Positions 21,546 to 34,532 of a stretch of 64,000 nt of DNA are shown here, one piece after another. The stretch comes from Eucommia ulmoides (Eukaryota; Streptophyta; Magnoliopsida; Garryales; Eucommiaceae). The position numbers and the translations under genes are program-made. The first letter of the stretch is position 1; each line of letters starts with the position of its first letter. The DNA lies in assembly GCA_016647705.1 (NCBI GenBank), contig JAENRU010000489.1, positions 1,178,001 to 1,242,000 of the forward strand, in the 5' to 3' direction. The notes under the pieces were generated by a model. That model did no database searches and was not told the origin of the DNA. It saw nothing but the letters and a program-made list of their open reading frames with translations.

Positions 21546-23103
21546 ATGATGGGTTTGGACTTTCGAGGTCGAAGGCCGAAATCACTGATCGACGGCGACG
21601 GAGGCTTCACTGGAACGAGAGAGGAGTGAGGAAGGACGGACTCAGGAGCATCGGTGAACTGACTCTGAGGGGAGCGACAGAGAGTGCAAGTTTCACAATT
21701 CACCGAAAACCCAAAAAAAAATAAAAATAATAAATAAATAAAAAATAAAATAAAATTATTTTGTCTCACTTACATAAGATCGACTAATTAATCTATTTAC
21801 GTCATAAAAATTGATCAAGGGTTATTCTTTTCGTCAGATTTAATATCGTTAAATTATTTCTAATAATTTCGTCCAACAATTTCTTAGATTTACATCTCTC
21901 TAATAGTCTCTTAAACTTGAACTAAATTACATTTTTTTTTGGTGTTTCTATGGATCTTCTATACATATGCTCAAACCATTGTAAACGATTTTTTTTAATT
22001 TTCTCTTCGGTGGGTGCTATTACAGTCACGTGATTTACACGTGCCTATTTTCCGTCCAATTCCATTCATAGCATTAGCCTAGGGTCCAAATTGAAGCGAA
22101 ATTGAAATGTGAAGGAGCCAATGTGTCTACTTTTAAATACGAGGGTCTAAATTGACATAAAATTCATTTGTTCGGGCCAAAAATCTCATTATCGTTAACA
22201 TAAGTAGCTAGTTGGGTTGGAATTGATTCTTGAATTTGAATAAGCAAATTAGTATTCAACTAGCTATTTTTTATGAAAAATTTGCTTAAAAATCCCATCC
22301 CATAAAAATATTATTTTATGGAATCCTTTAACGGTAATTTTTTTATACATGAGATGATCTTTAGAAAGTTATTTTTGGAATTTTAAAACCTCTAAAAAAG
22401 TTTTGTTGTTGTTTTTTTTTTTTTTTTTTTTTTTTTGGCTATTCAAAATGGCTATGTTGCATTGGAGATGTTTTGAAGAAGAACAAATTTAAATATTCAA
22501 TGAATCTACCTGAGAGATTGAAGCGCCAATTGATGGATGTTCTTCGTCGCCTTCAAAACTTAAAAATGCTCAAACCCGCCCTTGTCGAGTTCTTCATATG
22601 AAAATGGATTACATTTCACTTTTACTCTTGATATTTTGTTTGCAACGACATAAAAACCCCTTAATAATTTAAAAATTCATTTCGAGACCCATGAGAACTT
22701 TGTTAATTTTCATTTTTTAATTTATTTATAATTATTTCAATTGTGGCCCTTATGAGAAATTCTCCCAAAAGTCTCATTCCATAAAAACATCATTTTATAG
22801 AGTCCTGTAACAATGATTTTTTTACACATAAGATAGTCCTTAGAAAGTTATTTTTGGAATCTTGGGACCTCTAAAAAAAACTTCCCTTATTTTTTTTTAT
22901 GAAGTACTAATTTTATTACCTAATCTATTATTATTATATATCAAGGGAGAGATTTTTTAGTGTCATTTCGACTATCCCATAAACACACACTCTCTCTTTC
23001 TCTCTTTTTATAATTAAGAGAGAGAGAAAAAAATGACATTATTTCAATTTTTTGATAAAGTTACATTGAATTAATATATTTATGTATACGTAAATATATT
23101 TTA
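21546..23103. other. uS15 upstream intergenic DNA with two small MITEs
   Basis: AT-rich, no gene. Two copies in the same orientation of a MITE of about 130 bp lie at about 22272-22396 and 22757-22890. Each starts with a GAAATT...AAAA.TC.CAT block and ends with TTAGAAAGTTATTTTTGGAA plus ACCTCTAAAAAA. The same terminal text ends the large element at 45.3-48.4 kb. A poly-T run lies at 22410-22436. Confidence 0.5.
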
Positions 23104-24171
23104 GGGAAAAGTACATTTTAAACCTTCTAACCACTAACATATTTTTAAGTAATCCTTCTAAGTTTGCACATTTCATTTTAAATCTTATACGAATCAACAC
23201 GTTTTTAAATGGTCTTTTTATCAAAAATTCCGTCAAAAGTAATAGAATGGAAGAGCAAAATAATCTTTTTATATATTTTTAATTTTTAAGCATTTTCTCT
23301 TTTTCTTTTATTTATTTTTTCTTCGCTTCTCTCTCTCCCTTCCTCTTTCTCTCCCTCTCCCCACTGGAACCACCCCTTTTACGGGGATGATTCCACCTGG
23401 GTAACAAAGGTGGAATCACGTAACAGGGGGGTGCCACCCTCGAAACATCTCATCTCAAAATTAGTGTCTCTATATAGAATCGCCCAAATCATCTCATCAT
23501 TCGCAACAAACATTGCAAAACCAAACAGGCCCTTAATAATAGTGTTTTTGTGAGTGCCAAAATACGAATCGTATAGTCTTGATGCTCGATCCATTTACTC
23601 CGAAGTTAGATTGTCACAACCTCCGATTTCACGGCAGTTGATTCTCCTGCAACCACCCTTACAGAAATCCAATCTCTGCCGAGCCTTATTCTAGAACATA
23701 TCAGCCGAATTAAAAACTGATGGAGAGAAGTTGAGGTAAAGAGATAGCATTGAAAAATCAGGGTTTCTTAAAAAATTATTCGATTCGAAATTGATGATCG
23801 GTTTATCTTCATGCGTAAACTTGGTAATTACAGAGGAAAATAGTGGTATGAACGATGGTGGAGGTCGACGGAGGTGGTGGCCTCTTGGCGAAGCTTTAGA
23901 TGGTTGCGGAGGGTTAAAGCCATAGGCAAAGATTAAGGAATGGGTGATTAAAAAAGAAAAAAGAAAAGAAAAATCAAAGAAATTATTAAAAAATTAAAAA
24001 AATGTAAAAAAACTATTTTGCCCTTCCATTCTATTATATTTGATGGAATTTTTTATAGAAAGATCATTTAAAAATATGTTGATACGTAGAAAGATTAAAA
24101 TAAAACGCGCAAATTTAGAAGGACTACTTAGAAATATATCAATAGTTAAAGGGTTTAAAATGTACTTTGCC
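23104..24171. mobile_element. Fold-back MULE-like MITE, copy B
   Basis: About 1.07 kb with inverted arms of about 145 bp: left GGGAAAAGTACATTTTAAAC, right GTTTAAAATGTACTTTGCC. Next inward on the left is TTCTAAGTTTGCACATTTCA. It has the same GC-rich core style as copy A (GGTGGAATCACGTAACAGGG). No matching 9 bp duplication was seen: the right end meets a uS15 exon fragment, the left end AT-rich DNA. This suggests rearrangement after or during insertion. Confidence 0.7.
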
Positions 24172-24431
24172 TATAGATTCCTTGCCTTTGGAGATAGCAT
24201 TACTCTGGTAGAGCTCATGAAACAAGACTTGCTATGAGGAATTCAACGCAGAAGAATTCTACTTGTAGGGCGGTGGGATATTAGACCGGCGTCGAAACTC
24301 AGCGAGGTTCTTTTGGATTTCCTCAAGAGACGCAACTTTTGAGGGAGGATTCTACTGTTGCGGAGGAGTAGAGGGTATGAAATTGAATGGTTTCCAAGGT
24401 TTTTGTTGCTTGTGACTGGCTTTGGCATGAA
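24172..24431 (-). pseudogene. Duplicated fragment of uS15 exon 1
   Basis: About 260 bp closely matching 20940-21200 (uS15 exon 1), in the same orientation. Shared words include CTCTGGTAGAGCTCATGAAA, GGAATTC.(A/G)CGCAGAAGAATTCT and GAAACTCAGCGAGGTTCTTT. It carries substitutions that break the reading frame and has no start. The left edge meets fold-back element B and the right edge meets Copia pol text. It is a dead copy. Confidence 0.88.
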
Positions 24432-27400
24432 TTGCTCAAATGTCGTTTTCGCCTGTACAAGGTCTGCAGAGAACTAGGTCACTATCTTGCAGATTGCCCT
24501 AAACTTCTATTTAAAAATCAATTAAATGGGAACCAATATCACTCTCGAGGCTCTCACAAACAGTCTTATTCCAAGCCAACGAATGTTGTTGCTGTAGCCA
24601 TTGATGCTACACCAACTTCATCAAAGCTCTCCACCTGATTGGAGTGGTTTCTGAACCGCGCTTACTTAGTCTCTAACTAAAACTAGTAATAATATAGCCA
24701 TGTCAACTACACCAAGTACATCTAGATAGTATTTTGATTCTATCTGTTGCAATCACGTGACATTTGATGTCTCTATCTTTTCCTCTAATATCCATTATGT
24801 GAATGCACCTATTATTCACACTAGCAATGGATCAAATATGTTGGTTAACTATACTGGACATGTTGACAGTTCTCATTTGTCTCTCCTTGATACATATTTT
24901 GTCCCTAATCTTACGCTTAACCTTATATCTGTTGGACAATTATGTGATCTTGGACTTGATTTGTATTTTTCTTTTACTGGTTGTCGTGTGCAAGACCCTT
25001 AGATAGGAAAACTCCTTGGAACCAGCTATAAAGTTGGCGCCTCTTTGAACTCACTCACCTTTAAGTCCCATTTTCATCATCACCAAACCAATCAACCGCA
25101 TCCATCTTAGCACTCTCACCTGTGGAATTATGGCACTCTTGGTTAGGTTACACTTCATCCAATAGTCTTCGTTATCTTATTTCTAGTAGTCAGTGAGGTT
25201 CATTTCAGTATGAGTTTTTTTATTGTATTCATTGTCAACTTGTAAAACAATCAGCTTTACCTTTTAATAAGAGTCAGTCTATTTTCCTTACACCTTTTGG
25301 TTTAATATATTCTGATGTTTGGGGGCATTCTCATCATGCAACAATGGGTAGTGCTCACTATTTTGTTATATTTGTAGATGACTATTCTTGATATTTATGG
25401 TTGTTTCTTATGAAAAGTAAATCTGAACTCTTTCAAATATATTCTGATTTTTCTTCTATGGTTCAAACTCAATTTTCTCGGAATATCAAAGTTTTTCGCT
25501 CAGATAATGCAATGGAATACAAAAACCGTGTTTTTCTGAACCTACTTCACAAAAATGGCACGTTCTCCCATCGCTCGTGTCCTGGAACCTCCTAATAAAA
25601 TAGACGAGCCGAACGCAAACATTGATATATTCTTGACACCGTTCGTGCTTTACTCTTTTCTTCATCATGTCCTGAGTGTTTTTGCAGTGATGTTTCCTTA
25701 ACCGCAGTGTACACAATCAATCGTGACCTTTCCTCCACAATCCAGAATCAGTCCCCATTCGAGCGTCTTTTCGGTAAACCTCCTGATTACTCTGAACTCA
25801 GAGTCTTTGGTTGTGCTTGTTTTGCTCTTCTCAAACCACATGAACACAACAAGTTGGAAACAAGGACTCACTTGTGTTGTTTCATTGGATATGGTATTGA
25901 ATATAAGGGGTATCGAGGATCCCATTTCTAAAACTCTTCGTATATCTCATCATGTCATTTTTGGGGAACATCAAATGTTCTCTTCCTTACGGTCACTTGA
26001 CATGTCAACCATCACTAACTCTAGATTCTTTACTGATCCATCTATTGAATTATTTCCCAATGATCCAATTTCAGGTACTATTGAGTCCACCTCAGATCAC
26101 TAGTTGATCCCACCCCTTCAGTTCTAGAACCACTACCTGACCTCACCCTCTCCAAACCCAACTCCAGCTCTAGAACCACTAACTGACCTTACCCCTCCGA
26201 CTCAATCGATCGTGCCCGAGGACATTCCTATGTCTGATAAGTCGTCACCAACTCCCTTTGAGAGCCATCATCTAGATCACTCCTGCAGATCTACCAGGGT
26301 AACTCATTGCCCATTTTATCTTACTAATTATCATTGTTTTTCCACTATACTTCATCTGCATGAGCCTCAATCCTATAAGGAGGCTAGTACTAATCCCCAT
26401 TGGCAGAAAATAATAGACGAAGAACTTCAGGCTCTAACCAAAACTCATACTTAGGATATTGTTGATCTGCCCCCTAGAAAAACTCCTATTGGGTGCAAAT
26501 GAGTGTTTAAGATTAAGAAGCTTTTTGATGGTTCTGTTAAATGATATAAATCTCGACTTGTTGTCAAGGGATTTGCTTAAGAATATGGTATTGACTATGA
26601 AGAGACATTTACTCCAGCGGCGAGACTCACACCTGGTCGTACACTTCTTGCCATCGTCGCTATTCAAAAATAGATTTTCTTTCAAATGGATGTCAAAAGT
26701 GCATTTCTCAATGACAATCTTCTTGAGGAAGTCTATATGCATACCCCTTCCAGCCTAACTGCCTTTCAAAATAAAAAATTTCAACTTCGTCGTGCCCTAT
26801 ATAGTTTGAAACAAGTTTCATGTGCCTAGTTCGCCAAATTTAGCACTACCATTCATCAGTTTGGGTTCACACATAGTGCTCATGATTCAACTATGTTTAT
26901 TCACTACACTGCCAATGGTATTATCCTTATTTTATCATACGTGGATGACATGACTATTATTTGAGATTATCTACGTGGTATTTATGAACTCAAAAAGTTT
27001 CTTAGTGGATAATTCAAGATGAAAGATCTTAGCGTGCTCACCTATTTTCTTGGCCTCGAAGTCTCATTCGGTTCAAATAAATATTTTCTCTCTCAGGCCA
27101 AATATGCCTCAGATCTCATTTTCAAGATTGGGATCACTAACTCAACCACTGTCACTAATCCTCTCATGTCGAACATCAGACTTATTCCACTGGATGGTTC
27201 ACCTCTTCAGGATGTCACTCTATATTGCCAACTAGTTGGAAGTCTTGTATACCTCACTATCACTCGCCCTGACATTGCTTATGTTGTTCATCAAGTTAGC
27301 CAGTTCTTGTTTGCTCCTCGGACCACTCATTACTCGGCTCTTCTTCGCATCCTTCGGTATGCCAAGGGTACTTTATTTCATAGACTTCATTTCTCAGCTT

Positions 27401-27904
27401 AGTCTACTCCCATCTTACAACTTTATTATGATGTCGATTGGGCCGGAGACCCCACCAACAGACGTTCAACCACTGGTTACTGTTTCTTCTTGGGTAACTC
27501 TTTAATTTTCTGGCGTAGTATGAAACAAACTGTGGTTGCTCGTTCCAGTACTGAAACTGAATATTGTGTTATGGCTAATGCAACTCAAGAACTTCTCTGA
27601 CTTCGATGGCTACTCATTGACATGGGCGTCTCTTCTCCTACTGCCACTACCCTACACTGTGACAATAGGAGTGCTATCCAAATCGCCCACAATGATGTCT
27701 TCCACGAGAGTACAGAACACATCGAGACTGATTGCCACTTCATCCATCATCACATTCTTCAAAATACGATTTATCTACAATCTGTCAATTCAGCCGATTA
27801 GATAACAAATATTTTCACTAAGCCTCATCCACCCAGACGTTTTCACTCTTTGGTTTCTTAACTCAAGTTCACCTCCCACTTACCGCCTTGAGTTTGAGAG
27901 GAGA
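24432..27904 (+). mobile_element. Right part of the Copia fossil: gag zinc knuckle, protease, integrase, RT, RNase H
   Basis: Domains in Copia order: a CCHC knuckle near 24460-24510, a protease/pre-integrase region about 24745-25260, integrase about 25290-25930, reverse transcriptase about 26440-27150 with the YVDDM catalytic box near 26940, and RNase H about 27410-27800. A polypurine tract (TTTGAGAGGAGA) ends at 27904. The integrase-before-RT order defines Ty1/Copia. The element is a fossil with many breaks and cannot be active. Confidence 0.88.
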
Positions 27905-28849
27905 TGTTAATGTAATATATGGGTTTGGCCCACTTGGTCCATTATGGCAAAACCCTAACCCTATGGTCTCTCACTTCTCCTATAAATAGTTGTGTATATC
28001 ATTGTATTCCGTGTATCTTTTTCACAAAATCAATATATTATTCATGTTCCCCACTTCTTAATTAGGGTTTATACCATGTACCTCCCCTGCCTTTTTGCCC
28101 TAAACCAAATACCTCCCTTGTCATTTTACAAACATCAGTCAAATCTATTTGACTGATTTTTTATATGAAAAGACCTTAATCCCCCTTATTTTTATGTGAC
28201 TTTTTACAATAATTTTTTTTAAAGTAAAATGAATATTAAACCGTTCCCCTTTTTAATTCCAAGATGGATTGGATATTTGAATTTTTGCAACATAAAAAAA
28301 TAGACATCATTTTTTCATTTCCCTCCACGTCCTTTGTCCTTTCTTGCATACCTTCTCCATCACTCCATCAAGTCATTTCAGTAGCTGTTTGAGAGAGTGA
28401 GAGAAGGTTGTTTGTCGAAGGCTCTTCCGTTCACCGTTTCATTTCCACGCCGGAGCTGGAGGTTTGTCCGTTCATTGAAGGCTGCTCGTCGTCGAAGGCT
28501 AGGCTGCTCGTCGTCGAAAGCTCGTCCGTTTGTCGTCAGAAGCTCGTCGTCGAAGGCTTGTCCGTTCGTCGTCAAAGGCTTATTCGTTTGTCGTCGGAAG
28601 CTCATCGTCGTCTGAAGCTCGTCCAGTTCGTTGAAGACTACATCCGCTTGTCGTCGTCTGAAGCTCGTCCATTTCGTCGTCGAAGGCTCTTCCGTTCGTC
28701 GTCAAAAGCTAATCATCATCTAAAGCTTGGCCATTTCATTGAAGGTTGTGCTGGTCGTCGTCGGAAGGTCGTCGTTGAAGGTTGCGAAGGTGATCGTCGG
28801 ACGGTAAACCCAGGTAAGTTTTACAAAAATATGAAAAATCATTTTTTTT

Positions 28850-29190
28850 TTCAGACTGTTTAGTGTAGTTTGTTCAAAATCAATGGTTGTTTAGCCTAGT
28901 TTACACTAGGATGTGTTAGTGTAGTTTGTATCTGTTAGTTGTTGGTTATTTTTTTTTCAGGCTGTTTGGTGTAGTTTGTTCAAAATCAATGGCTGTTATA
29001 GTGTAGTTTACACTAGGGTGATTAGTGTAGTTTGCATCTGTTTGATATCTGTTTGTTGGTTATTTTTTTTACTTCAGGTTGTTTGGTGTAGTTTGTTCAA
29101 AATCAATGGTTGTTTAGTGTAATTTACACCAGACTGTTAGGGTAGTTTGCATATGTTTGAAACCTGTTTATTGTTGGGTTTTTTTTTTTT
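28850..29190 (+). repeat. Three tandem repeats of about 113 bp in the MULE leader intron
   Basis: Each unit reads TTTCAGGCTGTTTGGTGTAG ... TTCAAAATCAATGGTTGTT ... TTAGTGTAGTTTGCATCTGT ... TTGTTGGTTATTTTTTT. Every unit ends in a pyrimidine tract plus CAG, so each carries its own splice-acceptor-like end. The presumed coding exon follows the last, at about 29252. Confidence 0.8.
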
Positions 29191-29252
29191 GCAGGCTGAA
29201 ATCTATTTGTTGTTGGTTATTTGTCCATTCTTATAATGTGTTGTTTTCACAG

Positions 29253-32200
29253 GCATGAAGTCTTATTTTCTGCTCAAATGTATGTTCATGCGTGAATTTG
29301 TTGAGATATGGTGAGTTGATCGTGATAGATATGAGATACTAATGTTATTGGATGATGTAAGAATGATATTTGGAGGTAAAATCCCATATGGGAATGGGGT
29401 GGCTTTAAAATTTTCGATTGAATTGCCTGGAAGTAATAGAGAAAAAATGTGTATTATGAGTGATAAAGAAGTTTTATTGATGTTTGATTTGAATCAACAA
29501 CACAGAATACATGAGATTTTGTTATTGATGGACTTAGATCTCAATGTTGCACCAATCATGTCTTCTGAAAACTTATTGAGAGACAAAGAAGTGCCTAGTG
29601 AAGTCACTGTTGAGAGCGAGGATGACAATGAAGAAGGGTTTGTGAGTGAGGATGAGGAAAAAACTAATGTGAGTGAGGAGGAGGAAGAAAGGGTAGAAGA
29701 TGTGTATGGGCTTAGTTCTGAAGATGAGGATTGGAGAGACAAGGGATATGAAATAGAGAATGATGATGATGGAGAGCTGGAAGGACTTGAGGAAGAGATT
29801 GAAGAGGAAGATGGTGGAGATGAAGATGCACTTTTAAACAATGATGATAAAGAAGTTGAGGTGGAATTTTCTGAAGAGAGTGATGGTGATGGGACTAGTA
29901 GTAAGAGATACAAGACACGTACGCAATATCCTATTTCTGGGTGTGTGGTATATCAAAAACCTCAAGATGTAAGGGATGTAGAATTTTGTGAGAAAATGAT
30001 CTTCAAGCATGTTTTTATCAATTTAGGGATGCGATTCAAGATTACATTGTGGCAAAAGTAATTAAAGTGAATAGGATCAGAAATGAACAATGAAGGGTGA
30101 CAATTGAGTGTGCGGAAGTGGGTTGTAACTGGAGGATTCATGCTAGTCCATTGCCTGGACAGATTACTTATATGGTAAAGTCCTACAATCGGACTCATAC
30201 ATGCATTAGGTCAACCCATCACATTCCTGATATTGATGGAATGCAGGAGAAATTGAAAAAAAGTTGGGTGTGGAGGCTACACGAAGGCTGTAAGACCTCA
30301 ATCGTAGCACGTACGTCATTTTAGTTTCAATTTCGGGATGAAAATGGGTTAATTAAAATTCAAAATAAAAGTTTAGGGGTCAAATTGAATATTTAGCAAC
30401 ATTTATTCTAAACTTGGGATGCAAATTTTCACTTTAAACCAAAAATTTAAAATGTTAAGGGTGAAATTACCATTTTAGAAACTCGTAAATGGTGATTTGA
30501 ACTAAAAATGAGAGTTATAGAAATTAGGGGGAGAAAAGAGTAATTAAACAAAAGATTTTTTGATAATACGTATATATATCCATCTGTGCGTGTTTGCTGT
30601 GTGCCATGAAGATCCGCCGGAGGCAGAGAAGGATCAAGAAATGGGAGACGTGGCATTTTTAGATCAAATCTTCAGACCACTTGATTCATGCATTATATAC
30701 TTACATGCAGACTCAATCTGAAGGGGAGGGAAATCAGAAACACAAAAAGAGAAAAAACAAAGAAGAGAGAGAGAGATGAGGAGGGTCGGACAGTCGGTGT
30801 TCGTCGCTGGCGGTGGTTTAGAAAGAGAGAGAGAGAGCTCGCCGGCAGCGAAAATTCAAAAACAGAAAATAGAAACGCAACGTGGGTATGTGTTCGTGTT
30901 CTTCGTGTGAGTGTGGTCGCTGTCGTTGCCAGATTAGAGAGAGAGAGGGTATCGTCAGCCAGTGGACGTCGTCGATTTCGTGGGTTGCGGCGGTTCGTAT
31001 GCATGTGTGTGTGGGTATTCTTCAGTTTTGACGGTGTGTGTGCTCCTCCGACGAGTGTGTGCGTGTGTCGTCGTCGGTGGTGTGCGTTAGTCGTCGGACA
31101 GAGTGTGCGTGTGTGTCCTGTTCATCTGACGGTGTGCGTGTGTGTTGGTGCTCTGGTCTGCTGCTGTGGGGGCGTGTGTGTTGATAGCCAACGGAAGGTT
31201 GTCGGAGAGAGAGAGAGATGGTGGGGCAGCGAGATTTGATCGGTGGCGAGATCTCTTCGTTGGCAATTGAAGCGGGACGGAACCAGACGCAGAAACGGGA
31301 AGAAGAAACAAGGAAAAGAAAGGAAGAAAAAAAAAGAAAATTACACAAACAACCCCAATAAAATTCAAAATCCATCTCACGGCCCGTGAATGATTCGGAA
31401 CGGGTAACGTTTTTCGTTAAATTTATTTTAGTTTATTAAATTAAATTCTAGCATCGAAATGTTTTAACCGGACTAATAAATTTGAAACCGTTCGTATTAC
31501 TAAATTTTATGTAGTAATTTTTAACGGAATGAAATTTAACGAATAATAATTGTTATAAATAAAATATGGGGAATGGGACATTAATGAACGTAAGACTTGC
31601 ATTGCACGATTAGGGTATTTTCTCTATAATATTAATTTAGACCTTATCACAAATAGGTTCACATTTACCGGAGAATCAGTAGCGGATAGTCGATGGAGCT
31701 TTTGAGAGCGGATTATCAGATGAGTGTACTGTCTTCTTGTCAAATTATTTTCATATATATATGTGTGTGTGTGTGTAAAATGGACTTACTGAGGTTAGAT
31801 GATTTTATAGACAATATGAATTAAGCAGGTTTTGGGGTGAGTGGGTAAAATGGATTTTTGTAAAATTTCGATGGTTTTCGAAATAAAGTTGAAAAATGAT
31901 TTTTGTTGGATTTGGTGGTTTTAAAAGAAAGTAAAAAATATATGATTTTCTAAAAAAATAAAGAGTGAAAAAGTGGTTTTGGGTAAAATAAGACGTTTTC
32001 ATTTAAAAGCAAATGAGAAATATGAATTTCGGATTAAAATCGGTTTTGGAAATAGAGGGTGATGTTTGAGATTTGACGATGTTGATTAGATGATGTTATT
32101 GATTTGTGATTTGATGATGACGTTATTGATTTGACGATGCTATAATATTTATCTGCTTCGGCAGAGTGATGGTATTGATTTGACGATACCATAGTATTTA

Positions 32201-34532
32201 TCCGCTTCGGCGGAGTGATATTATTCGCTTCGTCGGAGTGATATTTATCTGCTTCGGTAGAGTGATGTTAGACGTTTATACTGCGCAGTAATTATCCATT
32301 TCGACGGAGTGATGGGTGTCCGTTAGGAAGGCAAATCCTACGGGTGGTACAATACCGTTGCAACTCCCGATCGTGAGGTTAAAACGATCATTATGGCTAG
32401 CCAGTGTGTGTTGTGGTGGAGTGGTGGTTTGAGATGTGTGTTTGAGATGTGGTGTTTTACTTATATTGAGTGATTTGTTATTTATTATGGTGATTGGTAT
32501 GATTTTATACTGGATGGATTTGGATGAAACTTATCTATATCGCTTTATTTTCACTACTTATATACTGGAGATTTTACGAGCTATGTAGTGTTTATATATT
32601 ACGCTTAATCCATTTAGATGCTGTAGAATGATTTATTATTATAAAATATTTTTACTAAGAAGACAGTACACTCGCAGATGAATCAGTTAGGAGTCGGTCC
32701 TCTATTGACACTAGTTAGAGTTATGCGTGTCATGCGATTGAGTCATATGGGAGTATTTTGAGACGAGCTGTCAGAGGTGAACCTATGAGAGGTTCTTAGT
32801 TGTTTTATCTTTATTGTTATTATAAGTTTGTAGGGACGAGTGTGTCCCCAAATGAAAGTATGTATGTATATACATGTCGGCTTTAGTAGTTGCGTATTTA
32901 AAATGTATTTATTCTCGTATTTTAGATTGGGTTGGCATTCAGGTGATATCGTGTCAATGTCACGCCGACCCCAGGATGATGGGTGTCCGGGGTGGGGTGT
33001 GACAAAGGCAACTATACAGAACTAAGACAAAAGCTAATGAGATGATAGAGGGACATCATGGGAAGTCCTTCAGTTTGCTACCTAGATATGAGGTTGAAGT
33101 GAACAAAAGCAATCCAGGGAGTTTGATTAAAATCAAGTACTTCAAGGCCAATGTGAGTGCATCCCCAGTTTTTTGCCAACTTTTCTTGTGTTTTAATGCT
33201 TTGAATAATGGCTTTTGGGGAGGTTGCAGGCCATTTGTTGGAGTAGATGCATGTCACTTGAAGACACCACATGGTGGAGTCTTTGTATCTACAGTGGCAC
33301 TTGATGGGAATAATGGGTTGTTTCTATTGGCTTTTGGGATTACTGACGGTGAAACAATTGAGACATGAAGTTGGTTTTTGCAGCATTTGAAGGAGGCTAT
33401 AGGGGGGCAAGGTGTACTGCTCCATTCACTATTATGTCAGACTGGCACAAGGTAAATTGTATTACATTTATTTCATTTTAATTGAGTTATATTTATTTTG
33501 GTTTTCATTAACTATGTATTGCATAATTATCGTTCGGATTTCAATGCTTTCACAGGCTATTGAGACTTCCGTGGTAAAGGTATTTCCTCAAGCTAGTCAC
33601 AGAAGGTACTGCCATCACTTGCTAGCTAATTTAAAAAAAAAAATCCCTGGTGTGTTGATGAGGAATACATTTTGGAAAACAGCCCGAAGCTACAATGAAA
33701 AAGCTTTTCTTGATGCAATGGAGAAAATGAATGTATTGGATGAGAATGCATACAATTGGTTAATCGATCATCCACTGGAGACTTGGGCAAGGTATAAATT
33801 TGATGAGGATGTGAAATGTGATCACGTTACGAATAATCTTGTAGAATCATTCAATAGTTGGTTAGGGAACTTGAGAACAAAACCTGTGTTGTCACTATTG
33901 GAGGGCATTAGGACTAAGCTAATGGTGAGATTGCAAAAAAGATATGAAAAAGAGGTTGGTTGGGAGGAAAAGATTACTAGGAACATAAGGGAAAAACTGA
34001 AGAAGAATGTTGATGAAAGGAAAAAATGTACCATGTTGTTTGCTGGTGGGCAAGAGTTTGAAGCGGTTGATGAGATGGGGGTTGGTCATGTGGTGGATTT
34101 GGGGGAAGAAGACGTGCGTTTGTAGAGAATGGCAGATTAGTGGAGTGCCTTGTAAGCATGCTGCCTGGGTCATCAATTATAAGAGAGGAAGGGTAGAAGA
34201 TTATTGCGATGAAGCCTTCTCGAAGAATACCTACTTAGCTGTGCATAAGGAGATGATCCACCCAATTCTTCATCACAAGCTTTGGAAGTACAATCCTTTC
34301 GAAATGCTTCAACCACCCTTGTATAAAAGAGGAGCTGGATAACCAAAACTAAGTAGAAGGAGAAAAGCAGATGAAGAACCCCCAAGGAAGAAGGACAAGG
34401 GGATTGCACCTCAAGAAGTCGGTGGGAAGATTAGGCAGACGATAAGGTGCAAAATTTGCACTCAATTTGGTCACAACAAGAGGACTTGTCCTCTTAGACC
34501 ACCACCACCACATCCAGTTGTTGCCCCACAGT
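29253..34532 (+). pseudogene. MULE (mudrA-type) transposase, decayed and interrupted
   Basis: The N-terminal part (29342-30061) has DDVRMIFGGKIPYGNGVAL, typical of plant mudrA, and a long Asp/Glu-rich stretch. The MuDR zinc-ribbon-like segment follows (VGCNWRIHASPLPG, SYNRTHTC; 30097-30280). After the inserted LTR, catalytic text resumes: FVGVDACHLKTPHGGVF (first Asp, about 33240), TIMSDWHK (about 33435), an intron at 33452-33555, then HVTNNLVESFNSWL, a SWIM finger CVC...GVPCKHA (about 34115-34165) and a C-terminal CKICTQFGHNKRTC knuckle near 34450. Lesions include a frameshift near 30015, TGA near 30090 and 33366, a shift near 34095 and TAA at 34340. Not functional. Confidence 0.88.
30289..33004 (+). 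mobile_element. Solo LTR, family A (copy A1), in the MULE transposase
   Basis: Starts TGTAAGACCTCAATCG and ends GGGGTGGGGTGTGACA. A perfect 5 bp duplication, AAGGC, flanks it (30284-30288 and 33005-33009). 2.7 kb. It contains a GT/CpG-rich core (30780-31240) and a minisatellite of CTGCTTCGGCAGAGTGATG type (32095-32280). No internal retroelement genes. The ends suggest a Ty3/gypsy-type LTR, which is inference. Confidence 0.92.

Noticed and set aside
9583-28064. One intact full-length Copia element between the two LTRs
   Set aside because: 18 kb is far too long, the interval contains a whole host gene and other elements, and the terminal 5 bp do not form a target duplication.
28440-28800. Regularly spaced short repeats considered as a CRISPR-like array
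   Set aside because: Units are contiguous, variable and without unique spacers, inside a plant MULE. Ordinary minisatellite.
28408-28863. 151-residue frame with repeated SSKA/VVEG text
   Set aside because: Product of the CGTCGTCGAAGGCT minisatellite in the MULE leader. All frames are open and no protein family matches.
29494-29913. 139-residue Ser-rich frame, minus strand
   Set aside because: Antisense of the Asp/Glu-rich (GAT/GAA) stretch of the MULE transposase, which reads as Ser-rich in reverse.
30688-31239. 183-residue open frame, Arg/Val/Cys-rich, plus strand
   Set aside because: Lies in the GT/CpG-rich core of solo LTR A1. The opposite strand is equally open, there is no domain, and composition explains it.
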